Of a stretch of 64,000 nucleotides of DNA, positions 1 through 10,698 are shown piece by piece. The translations under genes and the position numbers were made by a program. The DNA is from Neopestalotiopsis rosae (taxonomy: Eukaryota > Ascomycota > Sordariomycetes > Amphisphaeriales > Sporocadaceae), in contig JALGAS010000004.1 of assembly GCA_023078685.1 (NCBI GenBank), forward strand, positions 620,001 to 684,000, read 5' to 3'. Numbering within the stretch: position 1 is the first letter of the stretch; each line of letters begins with the position of its first letter. The notes under the pieces are model-generated. The model was not told the DNA's origin and did not search any database. It worked only from the letters and a program-made list of their open reading frames with translations.

Positions 1-471
1 TTCGTGGACATGCCCCATGTGGACTTTGCGGAAAGCAAGCAATTGAGGATCGCTGCTCCCGAAATCAAAAGGCTAGCTGTGCAAATGGTACCATAGGTGC
101 AGACGGTTTGTGGGACTTTGTCCTCCATCATGTCATTCGTTTTTCCGCTGGATATCCACTTTTTGAGATGCAGGTGAAATATTACAGATGCGCTTACAAT
201 CACTATTCATTTGCCCAAAGTCTCGACGGTTTCCCATTCTTTTGCCCGTGAATCTACCTCAAGTCTACTCCTATCTGGGTTGGAGTCTCGTCTACACTGC
301 TCGACTTGTATTTCTCTTGCCAGCTCTGCCTCAACAACCCTGCCGCCTCCACAGTGAAAGAAGCATAGCCCAAGCAATCCGGAAATATTCAAACTAATCG
401 ACCATGCCGTTTTATTAATACTATGAATACATTGAGGGGGTTCCAGATATGCCATAGTTCATACACTCCAA
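1..471. other. left-edge intergenic sequence
   Basis: I see no gene here. The short open frames on both strands lack splice signals, known motifs and a biased composition. The stretch lies just downstream of the stop codon of the Clr5-TPR gene and should contain its 3' untranslated region. Confidence 0.5.
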
Positions 472-3126
472 TTACCCTGGGGGAGAGAAGATCTCTTTGC
501 TGGCAACCGTGTCTGGATGCTCCGCGCCTAACACCTTGGTACGGAGCTCTAATACCTGCTGGCGTAGTTCTTCAGCTTCGGGAAAGCGTCCTTGGGAGGC
601 CAACGTTGCCGCAACGGCAAACATGCTAGTAAGGGTTTCTGGATGCTCTGGGCCGACCACTTTGATGCTAAGCTCGAGCTGCTCTCGGTGCATAGCTTCG
701 GCCCTAGAATGATTCCCTTGAGAGGCGACTGCTAACGCGACGGCATACATACTATTAACCGTTTCCGGATGCTCTGGGCCGATTATTTTAGTACGAAGCT
801 CAAGCGCCTTTCGGTGCATAGCTTCGGCCCTAGAATGATTCCCTTGAGATGCGACTGCTTTTGCGACGGCATATATGCTACCAAGTGTTGATGGATGCTT
901 GGGGCCGAGCACTTTGGTATAGAGCTTGAGCGCCTCTTGTTGCATAGCCTCCGCGTGGGAATAGTGACCTTGAGATGCGACTGCTTTTGCGACGGCATAC
1001 ATACTATCAAGTGTGCATGGATGCTCTGGGCCGAGCGCTTTCGTTCTGAGCTCAAGCGCCTCTCGGTGCATAGCTTCCGCGTCGGAATAGTGGCCTTGGA
1101 ATGCAACCGCTTTTGCGATGGAATTTATACTACCAAGTGTGGATGGATGCTTTGGGCCTAGCACTTTAGCACGAAGCTCAAGCGCCTCTCGGTGCATAGC
1201 CTCTGCATCGGAATAGTGGCCTTGGGAGTTAAGCGTTGCCGCAAGTTCACTCAAGCTGACAAGTGTGTCCGGATGCTCAGCACCTAATACCTGAGTACGG
1301 AGCTCTAATGCCCGTCGACTTATTACCTCTGCGTCGGAATAGTGGCCTTGACAGCTAAGCGTTGTCGCGAGTTTATCCATGCTGAAAAATGTATGCGGAT
1401 GCTCAGCGCCTAATACCTTAGTACGAAGCTCTAATACCCGCCGATGCATTGCCTCAGCGTTGCGATAGTGGCCTTGGGAAAGGAGCGTGTTACCGAGCGA
1501 ACACATACTTGTAAGTGTATCTGGATGCTCCGCGCCATATATCTTAAGGAGAAACTCAATTTGTTGTCGATACATTGCCTCGGCTTCGGAGTAATGGCCT
1601 TGATGGTCGAGCACTCGCGCAAGATTGTACATGCTGAGGAGTGTGTCCGGATGATCTAATCCGAGCAGCATCTTCCCATTTTCGAAGCATTCTTGGAATA
1701 TTTTCTTGGCCCTACTATGTAGCCCTTGCGCAATAATGACTTGGCCAAGCTTGGTCATTGCTAGCAGGGTCATTTTGTGTGACTTGCCGTAAAGTGTTTG
1801 GCAACGGCCTGCCAACGCCTTGAAGATTTCTTCTGCAGAACGATATCTCCCTTGATCGTAAAGAACGTCGCCTAGCTTAAATTCGATGTCTAGGGCATCA
1901 GATCTCTCGGAATCCGACCGTTCGCTGCAGCGGGAAAGCTGAAGGCGAAGCTGGGCCTCTTCCTCTGACTTGTATGAATGTGTTGGTGTGTCGTCATCTG
2001 TCGGCCATGGAGCTGGGCTCTGACCTGTGAACTTGCTCTCCTGAGAATGAAGAATGGTGGAGACCGATGGTGTTGGGGATGGCATGGCATAATTATGTCC
2101 ACCCACTGGCGATAGCATCGTCATGGCCATCGGGGTGTGCACCGAGAAGGCACCATCGGACGGCGAAGAGGCCATATTGGAAGGTGTCCAAGCCATGACT
2201 TCGGAAGGCGTGGCTATGCAATACGATAAGAATGATTCCAACAACAAATAAGTAATGAAACGTGAAACACATACAAGCTGCTGGACTAGGAGCATATATG
2301 GCGTCGCCTTCAACATTGTTCCTTTTCATCCACGTGTCTATCTTTTCAGCCTTGACGACGAAGCTGTGAACTTTGAAATTGAGATCCTTCTTTTCTGGTT
2401 CGACGAGTCTTCTGTGCTGTTGCTTTCGCACAATAGCCTGCATTACATTCTTCTTGATATTTTTGTCGAGACCCCATTTGGTGACGGCGGACCTGTATTG
2501 CCGAAGGCTGCGGCAAGTCAGCTTTGTTAATTGCGAAACTTAGTTGATATAGAAAATTGGAAGATAAATGCTCTCTCGCTTTCAGTACTAAAATAACGAA
2601 TAAAGACTTACGTTGCTTCGAAAGTATATTCTTTTTCGATTGAAATTTTGACTTTCGATAACGGCATGTTTAGATCGATATGCAACTCGAGAATCCGGGC
2701 TTTGACAGGGGCCCAGTCGTCATCTCGCAGTGTTGGGGCCTTGCGCTTCCTCATATTGACGGGTGCCTGGTTGTCATCCTGCGATGTCGGGGCCTTGCGC
2801 TTCCTCGAATTGAGAGGTGGCGGAGGCATTAATTGCTGCGAGATGTTGCTGACAGTATTGGGTGCAGCATGAACCGTGAGGTCTTGCGACTGCATCGCTG
2901 CATAGTTTGGGGACTGATTTGGAGATGTGAGTACGGGGATATGCGCGGCGGTGTTGTGGCCACCATGCACCGGGCCCGGCAGATTGGCACCGGCACTGGT
3001 TGCAGAGCCCGGCGTGTATGAAGCGAAGTGATCGACGTTGGGCTGTATGAAGTTTGAATGCAAGGGCCGGTACCATGCTGTGGGAAATGAAGATTGAAAA
3101 TTGTTGCCTCCAAACTGGTTGTCCAT
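472..3126 (-). CDS. Clr5-domain / tetratricopeptide-repeat protein, 829 aa
   Basis: Three exons (3126-2612, 2507-2275, 2213-472) join in frame through introns GTAAGT..GCAG and GTATGT..ATAG. Residues 1-135 are Pro/Gln/Asn-rich and contain two copies of RKRKAPT, a likely basic nuclear-localisation patch. About residues 138-200 match a Clr5 domain; the first intron splits it, and the second half includes YRSAVTKWGL. Residues about 355-825 are 10-11 kinesin-light-chain-type TPR units of 42 aa, each with a G-Q-G-x-Y/H-x-x-A-E helix and an LGxEHPxT link. Clr5 is a fungal N-terminal module of unproven biochemistry and TPRs bind proteins, so I infer a regulatory or scaffold role. The original Clr5 paper's gene is a separate matter; only the Pfam-type domain is meant. 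Central repeats are very alike, suggesting recent expansion or homogenisation. Confidence 0.85.
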
Positions 3127-3519
3127 TTTGCTGTCGATAGAGAGCTACGCCAAGGTAGCAAAAGTGTCTATTTCGGAGGCGGTAGACTTGCCGGCATTCG
3201 CAGTCTTTATTCTCCTTTCCTTCGTCTGGTCTTTCTTGCTATAATGTGGGATGAGAGAGAAGAGAGATGGAATGAAAAGTCAAAAGACAAGGAAAGAGAG
3301 GGAGGAATGGTATAAAAAAGAATCAAGCTATAAGCAGACATTTGGTGGTGATATGATCGCGTGGAGAGTGAAGTGTTGTTACAGGATCTGACTGAGCAAA
3401 CAGTCAAGGAACTTATCGCGCACTTAAGCATAAAAGGCTTTTCAACCATGATGGGATTCAAGATGCATTTTGGGCTCTCAGTGTCAGCTGGCATTTAGAT
3501 ACTCGATGCTGATTGATCA
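3127..3519. other. 5' flank of the Clr5-TPR gene
   Basis: No gene seen. This should hold the promoter of the minus-strand Clr5-TPR gene. A purine-rich stretch lies at about 3250-3305 on the plus strand (GAGA/AAAG runs). I cannot assign a defined element. Confidence 0.4.
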
Positions 3520-4111
3520 CAAAACTACAATCTCGACGGGGTGCAGGGGTGTCTGCACGACCGAGTAGACCCTTGCCTGGCCATCGGTGCAGAAGCAAAT
3601 CAAAAGTGACAAGCGCTGCGCCTCCAACATGGGACAAAACTACAATCTTGAGGAAAAGGCATGGCGCAGGCTGATTTGGCTGGCCCTGCAGACTGCACAA
3701 AACTACAATCCTACGCAGCTAAAGCATTCATTGGCCCGACTCTCTCAAATCTGCATCTGCCCAACGGCCGGGCGACAAGCCACTCGCCAAACCATTACTC
3801 GTGCCGCAAGATTTGCAAGAAACAACAGTCCCTGATAATGTGGCCTGGACGAATGCACCGTATGTGCCGGCTTGCTGAGTACGTTCTTGGTAAACCTATT
3901 CAATGTGTATGTGTTGTAGTTTAGGGTCTTTGGATCGGCATACCTTGGATCTGACAAAACTACAATCTGACCCTCACGTAAACCGGCTTGCCTCGTCTCC
4001 GACAAAACTACAATGTCGCCCTCACACGTACCAACTTGCCCCGACTCTTGCGAAACTACAATTTCTTTGCTAACGTTGACGCGTTTGGCTTCGAGAGAAC
4101 AAAACTACTAT
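3520..4111. repeat. cluster of CAAAACTACAATC repeats
   Basis: The 12-13-base motif CAAAACTACAATC or a one-base variant starts at 3520, 3635, 3698, 3955, 4003, 4051 (CGAAACTACAAT) and 4100 (CAAAACTACTAT). The last four copies are 48, 48 and 49 bases apart, and the spacers of the 3955 and 4003 units are themselves alike (both have CCCTCAC, then CTTGCC near the same place). A partial inverted copy (TTGTAGTTTA) sits near 3914. Read on the minus strand, the copies at 4051, 4003 and 3955 lie in one frame and each gives IVV(L)S, so the array may be a decayed protein repeat of 16 residues or a non-coding minisatellite. No intact gene model fits. Confidence 0.75.
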
Positions 4112-4282
4112 TTCTTGTCGCCTAGATTATGCCTCGTGAATGTCCAGCTAGAAGTCATATAAGACCATATAGTTCCGTAAAGTCGCATGAGCTCTAACTC
4201 TTAGCATTACTTGAAAATTTTATTCCAGTTCATGACTGCCAAAAGTTCACTAGTGATCCGACTCACATTCATTACCTCAAGT

Positions 4283-4644
4283 ATGGCGGACCCTGGGACG
4301 GTTGCAAACATCATCGCAGTGTCACTCGGCCTCCTTCAAGTCTTTATCGGGCTGTTATCGCTCTGGCAACAATGGCTCCTTAGAAAACAGCAGTAAGTTA
4401 CCATGGAGAAACAGAGTAGACGCCGACTTGGGCTAACTATTTGATTCTTGGAAGGCTGCAACACGCATCAGTGACGCAGCATGATGCAGAACCAGGGCGT
4501 TGGAAGGTAAACGGGGGTCGAATAGCCGTGGGGCATCAAACGCCTCGACCTAGCAACTCTCAAGCTTTCGGAAATCAGCTGCGCGTGGACATCTATCAAA
4601 TGCAAATGACAGCGAACAATGAGTCTTACCAATCCGAGAGTTGA
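4283..4644 (+). CDS. small spliced orphan with hydrophobic N-terminus, 99 aa
   Basis: Exon 4283-4392, intron 4393-4454 (GTAAGT, branch CTAAC, acceptor AAG) and exon 4455-4644 give a continuous 99-aa frame. The start chosen is the ATG at 4283 (MADPGTVANI...) with A at -3; an in-frame ATG at 4232 would add 17 residues. Residues about 8-30 are strongly hydrophobic and followed by basic residues (LLRKQQ), consistent with one membrane or amphipathic helix. The second half is polar and Gln/Asn-rich. The opening MADPGT plus hydrophobic helix recalls the first helices of many fungal NLR-type and HeLo-like proteins, but this is only a resemblance. I do not recognise the family. Confidence 0.5.
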
Positions 4645-5153
4645 AGCAAATAGAAGAGTTCTTCATTTTGACAATCTGGGCAGGAATTATTGAAGGACGG
4701 TTACCGCGCCAGCAGGGGATGAAGGACAACTTCGATTACATGAAGTGCTGTTTGTATAAAACTGTAATCGGAGCTTCATAGTCGCAGAGTTGGGAAATGC
4801 TTGTGATCCACTTCCACCAATATATAGATAAATGATACAACAAACCCAAAGTCAATGACAGGTTCAATTTCCATCAAAAGCGCTGAAGTATGACGTCTAA
4901 GATATGAATGACCGAGACCCCACTCTAAAATTTACAGCGCAGGATGGCGCTTGAAGCTCAGAAAACTTACCTAGGTCGTGAGCCAGGGTAGCTCAATCGG
5001 CGCGCGGCTCAGTGCAACAGCCGCTACCGCAACCCCTACTAATGAGAACTGCAGCGCCCGACGAAGCTCCAATTGCCAGTGACGACAGTGAACCTGCAAA
5101 CCAGCGCTCAACAACCTCATTTTCTCACCACACCAGGAACGCAATTGATCAAG
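4645..5153. other. intergenic region before CBP4
   Basis: No separate gene seen. The last part is the presumed 5' untranslated region of the CBP4 gene. The long open frame starting at 5012 runs through CBP4 exon 1 in a different frame and carries no family motif before it. Confidence 0.5.
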
Positions 5154-5712
5154 ATGGCGGCAAGAAGCTCAAGGATGGGGACATGGCTGAAGATGCTGGC
5201 TACGTAAGTTGTTCTCCACCCCTTCTGACGCGCCTGATTCCCAGCTTCCCGTCGCAGTCCTGTCCTGCTCTGTCGCATGCCGCAAACCTCTTGACTAACG
5301 CGCTTCACGATGACCACAGCGGCGTCGTGGTCTGTGTAGGTGGACCGGCATTCGTATTTTGGATCCAGCCGACCGACGAGGAGCTCTTTAAGCGATACAG
5401 CCCCGAGCTGCAGAAGAAGAGCTTGGAGAGGCGACACGAGAGACAGCAGGAGTTTGACGACTTTGTCAACCAGCTGAAGGACTTTTCAAAGTCGGACAAG
5501 CCGAGTACGTACCGATCACCCGAGCGACATCAGTCACGCCGCGAATTCTGCGACACAGATACTGACCAGATACTCTAGTATGGACGGTTCAAGAGGAAGC
5601 TGCCAGAGCATACAGACAGGAGAGGTTACGCGAGGATGCGAGGGTTGCCGATGAGGCCAAGGCACGGAAAGAGGCCATGCGCAAGGAGTCGGGGCTGTCG
5701 GGAAGCGCATAA
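5154..5712 (+). CDS. CBP4: CBP4, cytochrome bc1 complex assembly factor, 122 aa
   Basis: Exons 5154-5203, 5320-5504 and 5579-5712 join in frame; introns are GTAAGT..CACAG (with CTAAC branch) and GTACGT..CTCTAG. The product has a short N-terminal segment with WLKML, one transmembrane helix ([15 protein letters not shown], about residues 18-32), then the family signature [20 protein letters not shown] and a long charged helix ending in Glu/Arg/Lys-rich sequence. Cbp4 is an inner-mitochondrial-membrane chaperone that, with Cbp3-Cbp6, stabilises newly made cytochrome b during complex III assembly. Length fits fungal homologues. The first exon is poorly conserved in general, so the start is the least certain part; the ATG at 5154 is the only one giving the expected short head before the helix. 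Confidence 0.9.
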
Positions 5713-6330
5713 GGACATCGACATGTAACATCACCGTTGTCGTTGTTGCAGCGATGATCGGCTGTGTACGAGATATGGGACGTCATTCACATGCATGGGG
5801 AAAAGACGGCGTTTCGGGGATTGATTTTCTGCTATATTGACAGAATTCCTGGCTCCAACTTTCGGCCAGGCCAATATTCTAATGGATATTCTTGTACATC
5901 AGAGTACTGCACGACTGATGCAGATCAAACGAATCACTACTCAAGATCATCAATGTTTGCATGTTGACGATGCTGGCTCGAGATATCGAAATTCCGATTC
6001 CCATCGCGAGCAAAAAAATCACGTCTGCCACCACGAGTGGGGTGTCACTAACGAATGCCCGAGTCCGCTAACGGCGCACTCACTGCGAATGAGAATTGAC
6101 AGGATTGTAATCAGCTTGCAGAATTGAGAATCTGCAATGAATATTTGTCAAAATTTGGGAGAACAGTCGGCATGATGACTACGGTGTTGAAATGAAAATG
6201 AGAGCAACATCAAGACCATGGCGATAGATCTTGGTGAAAACAAGGTCGTTTACTTGCATTATCCGCCATAAAATTTCTGACTTGTTCCTCATCCTCACTC
6301 ATTTACACGCCGTCGCTCCACTCGACCAAC
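5713..6330. other. intergenic region between CBP4 and the SET gene
   Basis: No gene seen. Should hold the CBP4 3' end and the promoter of the SET-domain gene. Small open frames here are not supported by splice sites or composition. Confidence 0.45.
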
Positions 6331-7510
6331 ATGGAAAAAGTCGAGGCTTTGCTCGAATGGGCTACAGAAAGAGGTATCCGGCACAATGGCATTTTGCCAA
6401 AACATTTGCCAGGCCGGGGCGTCGGTGTAATTGCAACTCGTGATGTCAATGTCAGTTTTCACCGGCTTCAGCAAAGAGACCAACAGCTAAGAAAATCTAC
6501 AGCCCGGTGAAGTCATTCTCGAGGTGCCCACATCAAACCTGCGCAGCATTGATACGGTGCCCAAAACTGTCCGCGCAAAGCTGCCCAAGGACCTCTCCGT
6601 TCAGGGCTTGTTGGCCGCAGATTTAGCCCTGGACGACACGGACAAGTACAGCGCCTGGAATGCCGTGTGCCCGTCCCTGGAAGACTTTGCCTCGATGCCA
6701 CTTCTCTGGCCGGCTTCCCTCCAAGCCCTGCTCCCGGGGACGGCGAAGAAGCTCCTCTCCAAGCAGCAAGCCAAGCTAGCCAAGGACCGCGCCACGGTAG
6801 GCGCCGCGTTCCCGGACCTCGACCAGGACCGCTTCACGCACGGCTGGTTACTGGCCAATACGCGCACGTTCTACTACCTCAGCCCGGCGCGCCGGCGGCG
6901 CAACCGCGATGACCACATGGTCCTGCAGCCCGTCGCCGATCTCTTGAACCATGCCGACAGCGGCTGCGACGTGCACTTTGGCGACGCGGCTTTTACCGTG
7001 CGTGCCGACCGGGCCTATGCCGCGGGCGACGAGGTGTACATCTGCTACGGTCGCCACGGGGGTGATTTCCTCATGGTAGAGTACGGGTTCGACATGGACG
7101 CGAACCGCTGGGACGAAGCTGGGCTGGACGATGTGGTGATGCCCGTGCTGGACGCCAAGTCCAGGGAGATGCTCGAGGATCGCGGGTTCCTGGGCGGTTA
7201 TGTGCTAGATAGTACCCAAGTGTGCTATCGTACGCAGGTGGCGCTGCGGACCTTGTGCTGCACTGAGAGGGAGTGGGCGAGGTTTGTCGATGGGATGGAT
7301 GATGGAGAGCGCAGCCAGAAGAAGGTTGACGAACTACTTGTGGGACTGTTGGAGAAGTATTCTACTACAATCAGAGGCACAATGAAGGATATCGATAACA
7401 TGGGCGAGGGAGAGCCATGCCAGAGAGACCTGTTGGCGGCGAGATGGAGACACATTCAAAAACTTATCCAGAGCACCCTTGAGAGGCTCAAGGAAGATTT
7501 GAGCACATGA
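6331..7510 (+). CDS. SET-domain protein methyltransferase (LSMT/SETD6/RKM type), 375 aa
   Basis: Exon 6331-6450, a 52-base intron (donor GTCAGT, acceptor CTACAG) and exon 6503-7510. The N-terminus gives the SET-I pattern (GVGVIATRDV, then PGEVILEVP) that is broken exactly by the intron. The central part has the catalytic-core elements LLNHADS (the NH-containing cofactor motif) and YGRHGGDFLMVEYGF, matching the Y-G..L-x-x-Y-G-F end of split-SET enzymes. This class methylates lysines of non-histone proteins such as ribosomal proteins or elongation factors; the substrate cannot be read from sequence. The domain order (SET with large inserted helical region, then a short C-terminal helical tail) fits. 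The donor GTCAGT is atypical, but no alternative keeps the frame. Confidence 0.85.
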
Positions 7511-7806
7511 AAATACAGCATCATTACATACAACGAAAGTCTGTCTCTATTAGCATGTATCAAGGACAAACTTTCATTAACATTTCATGTTACGAAGCGC
7601 ACCACTTTTGAAGAAATAATTCATGAGGATATCAACATAATCCATATCATTAAATCGTGTTTCTGGGGTATTTAGATAGAATGCTCAGAGCTTCAACCAT
7701 TTCAACTCTGTCGACAGGAGGACTGGGAAGACCTTTTCTACCCGTCTGGACCATTACGAACGCAGGCAATGTCACCTGTCACCTCACTTGTTGGATTGCC
7801 ACCTCC

Positions 7807-9756
7807 TCAAACCTTTTCAGGCTTATCGAGGTCGGCCTCGGTCCTCAGGAAATCCAACAAACCAACATCTCGCTGAGCGTCGAGCAGCATCTTTGCGTCC
7901 TCAGCACCAGTGTGACTCTTGAACACCCGGTCCATATCTTCGAGAGTAGCATTCTGTGGTAGAACCCTCTGTTAGTATCCCATACTCATACGCGGAAGAG
8001 TGGAAGAAAACATACCTTTGTCTCTGGCAGCACAAACCAGACCCAGAAGAATCCAAAGAACAAGAAGACGGCAAAGAAGATATAAGTCCCCCAAGCCCAA
8101 GCCTCAAACATGGGCGGGACCAAAAAGGCAATGGCAAAGTTGTTGACCCAGTTGGAGCTGGCACCGATGGAGGCGCCACGGGCGCGGATGGACAAGGGGA
8201 AGACCTCGGACACGAGGACCCAGGACGCGGGACCCCAGCCGTAGCCGAACGCGCCAATGTAGATCCAGATGAGGACCACGGCGGCCCAGCCGGCGTCGGT
8301 GTGGTGCGGCCAGTCGTGGCGGAATTTTGCTACGATGATGCCTACTGTTACCATGCAGACGAACATTACGATGGAGCCTGTCATGAGCATGGACTTGCGG
8401 CCTAGCTTGTCGATGAGGAACTATTGACAGGTTATATTATACTCTTGCTTTCGAATGTCTCTAGTCTGTTCTCGCCGAGTTGAAAATCAGATTTACTTAC
8501 CATGGCAGGTAGCGTGCTCACAAGGAACACACTTCCAGTGACACCAGTCGCAAGAAGGGCAATGGTACCATCAGAGAAACCGTAGCTCTGGAACACGTTG
8601 GAGGCATAGTAGATGATGGAGTCGATTCCGGACCACTGCTGCCAAAACATGACCAGCCAAGCCGTGGCCACACGCTTAAAGTTGTCGCGCGACCTAAACA
8701 GATGAATGTATCCTGAGGCCTCGCGGATAAAGATGCTCTGGTTCTCCTTGGCTGCCAGCTTGGGGAACGTCTTGTGAAACACGCGATCCTCGAACAGCGC
8801 CTCGGCTCTGATTTCGAGGTACTCGGCGTGTACTAGAGGATCCTCAATGTCGCGCTTGCGCAGCCAGGCCAGTGTTTTCTTGGCCTCGTCGAAGCGGCCG
8901 ACCTTGACGAGCCAGCGAGGCGAGAACGGCATCCACCAGATGCCAATGGCCAGCAGCACCGAAGGAATACCCTGGATGATGGAGGGCAGGCGCCAGGCCA
9001 GATCCGACTGGGTCTCGCCGGTGCCACCGATATAGTTGCTGCCGTAGCCGATCCAGAAGCTGAGAAAGATGCCCAGAATGGTGGCGAGCTGATAAAATGA
9101 GACGATGAAGCCGCGGGTCTCGGGGGCCGAGATCTCGGCATTGTAGAGGGGGCCGACGCCGGAAAAGGTGCCGACGCCGAGGCCGGTGAAGAAGCGGCCG
9201 GCGTACAGCAGGGACGGGTTGCCGGGCGTGGCGCCAATGTACAGGTAGGAGCCCAGGATGACCCAGCAGCAGGCGCTGAACATGGTGTACTTGCGCGAGA
9301 ACATCTCGCCCAGCAGGCCCGCCGACAGGGAGCCCACGATGCCGCCCAGCTGCAGCACCGACGTCAGCCAGCCCTGCGCCGTTGAGGACTCGACCACCGA
9401 GGGGAAGTTTTCGGTAAACCGCGTCATGACGAGGGACTGGGAGAGAATACCCTGTTGATATCCATATTCGAAACCACCGAATCTGCATGGAACATTTCAC
9501 ATGTAAGTAACAAGCCAGTAGAAAGATCTCATGTGGCATATAGTCGAGAAAACACTTACGATGCGAACAGAGCAATAAAGATAATCTTTGGATTGGCCTT
9601 GATCGAGTGCCATCTATCCTTGACGGCAGCCTGGACTCTCCAGTCCGCTGTGGCAACCTCATCGGCGTGGACAGGAATTTGGGCCTCATCGGTGGCCGTC
9701 GTCTCCTTGTGGCCAGTCACTGGCACCGTGTGCTCTTGTTCTGCCTTTTCGGCCAT
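7807..9756 (-). CDS. MFS sugar/hexose transporter, 576 aa
   Basis: Exons 9756-9560, 9482-8501, 8420-8016 and 7953-7807 join in frame (donors GTAAGT, GTAAGT, GTATGT). The product has a polar 45-residue head, then 12 predicted membrane helices with sugar-porter marks: GFEYGYQQG in helix 1, the RFFTGLGVG segment, SPRWL in the central loop, WQQWSGID in helix 7, DKLGRKS between helices 8 and 9, and LPETK after helix 12. These place it in the major facilitator sugar-porter family in the plasma membrane. The substrate is not readable. The SPRWL loop reads PFSPRWL rather than the usual PESPR, a change from the consensus. The C-terminal 49 residues are polar and cytosolic. Confidence 0.88.
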
Positions 9757-10698
9757 GATGCTTCTCTACTTGAACCTGCAGATGAGCAGGAGAAAGAGGG
9801 CAAGAAATTCAGAACAAGAAGTTTCCTCGAAAACCCGTCCCTCATGGGCAGGACTGTGGGCAGTTGCCCTCGGTTATGTACCTCATTCGTTTGGCCATGC
9901 CGGGTCTCATGCGGTGTGAATACATAATAGATCGGTCCTATGCGAGGCCGAGTTGCCTGCCGATCGTGTCATGTTTTGCGCATGGTTCCCGTCACCGTTG
10001 TGACATTGATCCCAAGATGGACTGGCAGGACTGGTAGCGGTGCCTGTCTAGAACCCACATGGTAACTTTTTTTTTCTGCCCTCCCTTATTCTTTTTACGA
10101 GTCCATCGTCTCACGGTCCTTGGATACTTGGATCCGGTGGTTTTTTTCGTGCTCCACGGGCGCCTAGTACTTCCTAAAACGATCAACTCGCGGGGTTAGC
10201 ACACAGCAAAAAGTCAAGGGGGCCCCTAGGCGTTATGCGGGGAAGGGGGGGAAAGCGGATGCTTAAAGTTGTCTCATTCATTCGTTTAACCTGGGGAAGA
10301 ACGTGGAGAAAACCGAGGGCGACTCGGGCGACTTGGGCGATTAGTACCATCGTGAAGACTTTTGGCAGGGGGCTCGAGGGGCCTTTAATTGCCGCTTTTC
10401 GTACTCTGTACGTAAGCAGCCGGTTCGCGGCGATTCGAACTAAAATGGGACAAGCTAATGCATATTCTTTTTGTCTTGTTTTACGAAAAATCATCCAAAT
10501 CATCGGATACTACCGCCGTCCTGGAGGGAGGTGGCCGACATTTTACTACTACTACATAATGTGTACATACGTCCAGGGCAGTGGATGACTGGACAACAGT
10601 AGCGTACAATAGTGTACGGCGAAATCATGTGTATGAAAGAATGGATGAGTATTTGATTTTGACGCTTTTAAATTCCCTTTCTGCCTACGAACTATATC
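9757..10698. other. intergenic region with sugar-transporter promoter
   Basis: No gene seen. Contains the promoter side of the minus-strand sugar transporter and, at its right end, the 3' side of the 1695-aa gene. A nine-base T run lies at about 10068-10076. Confidence 0.45.

Noticed and set aside
4985..5030. TAGCTCAATCGG, a perfect pol III A box, at about 4988
   Set aside because: No D-arm closure, anticodon arm or B box follows; likely chance in the CBP4 leader.
5012..5578. 188-codon frame over CBP4
   Set aside because: It contains CBP4 exon 2 in frame, but its upstream part replaces exon 1 with unrelated sequence and reads through both introns. The three-exon model gives a full CBP4 protein.
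8844..9689. 281-codon minus-strand frame overlapping the sugar transporter
   Set aside because: Out of frame with clear transporter motifs and crosses its intron; His/Arg/Pro-rich as shadow frames of GC-rich genes are.
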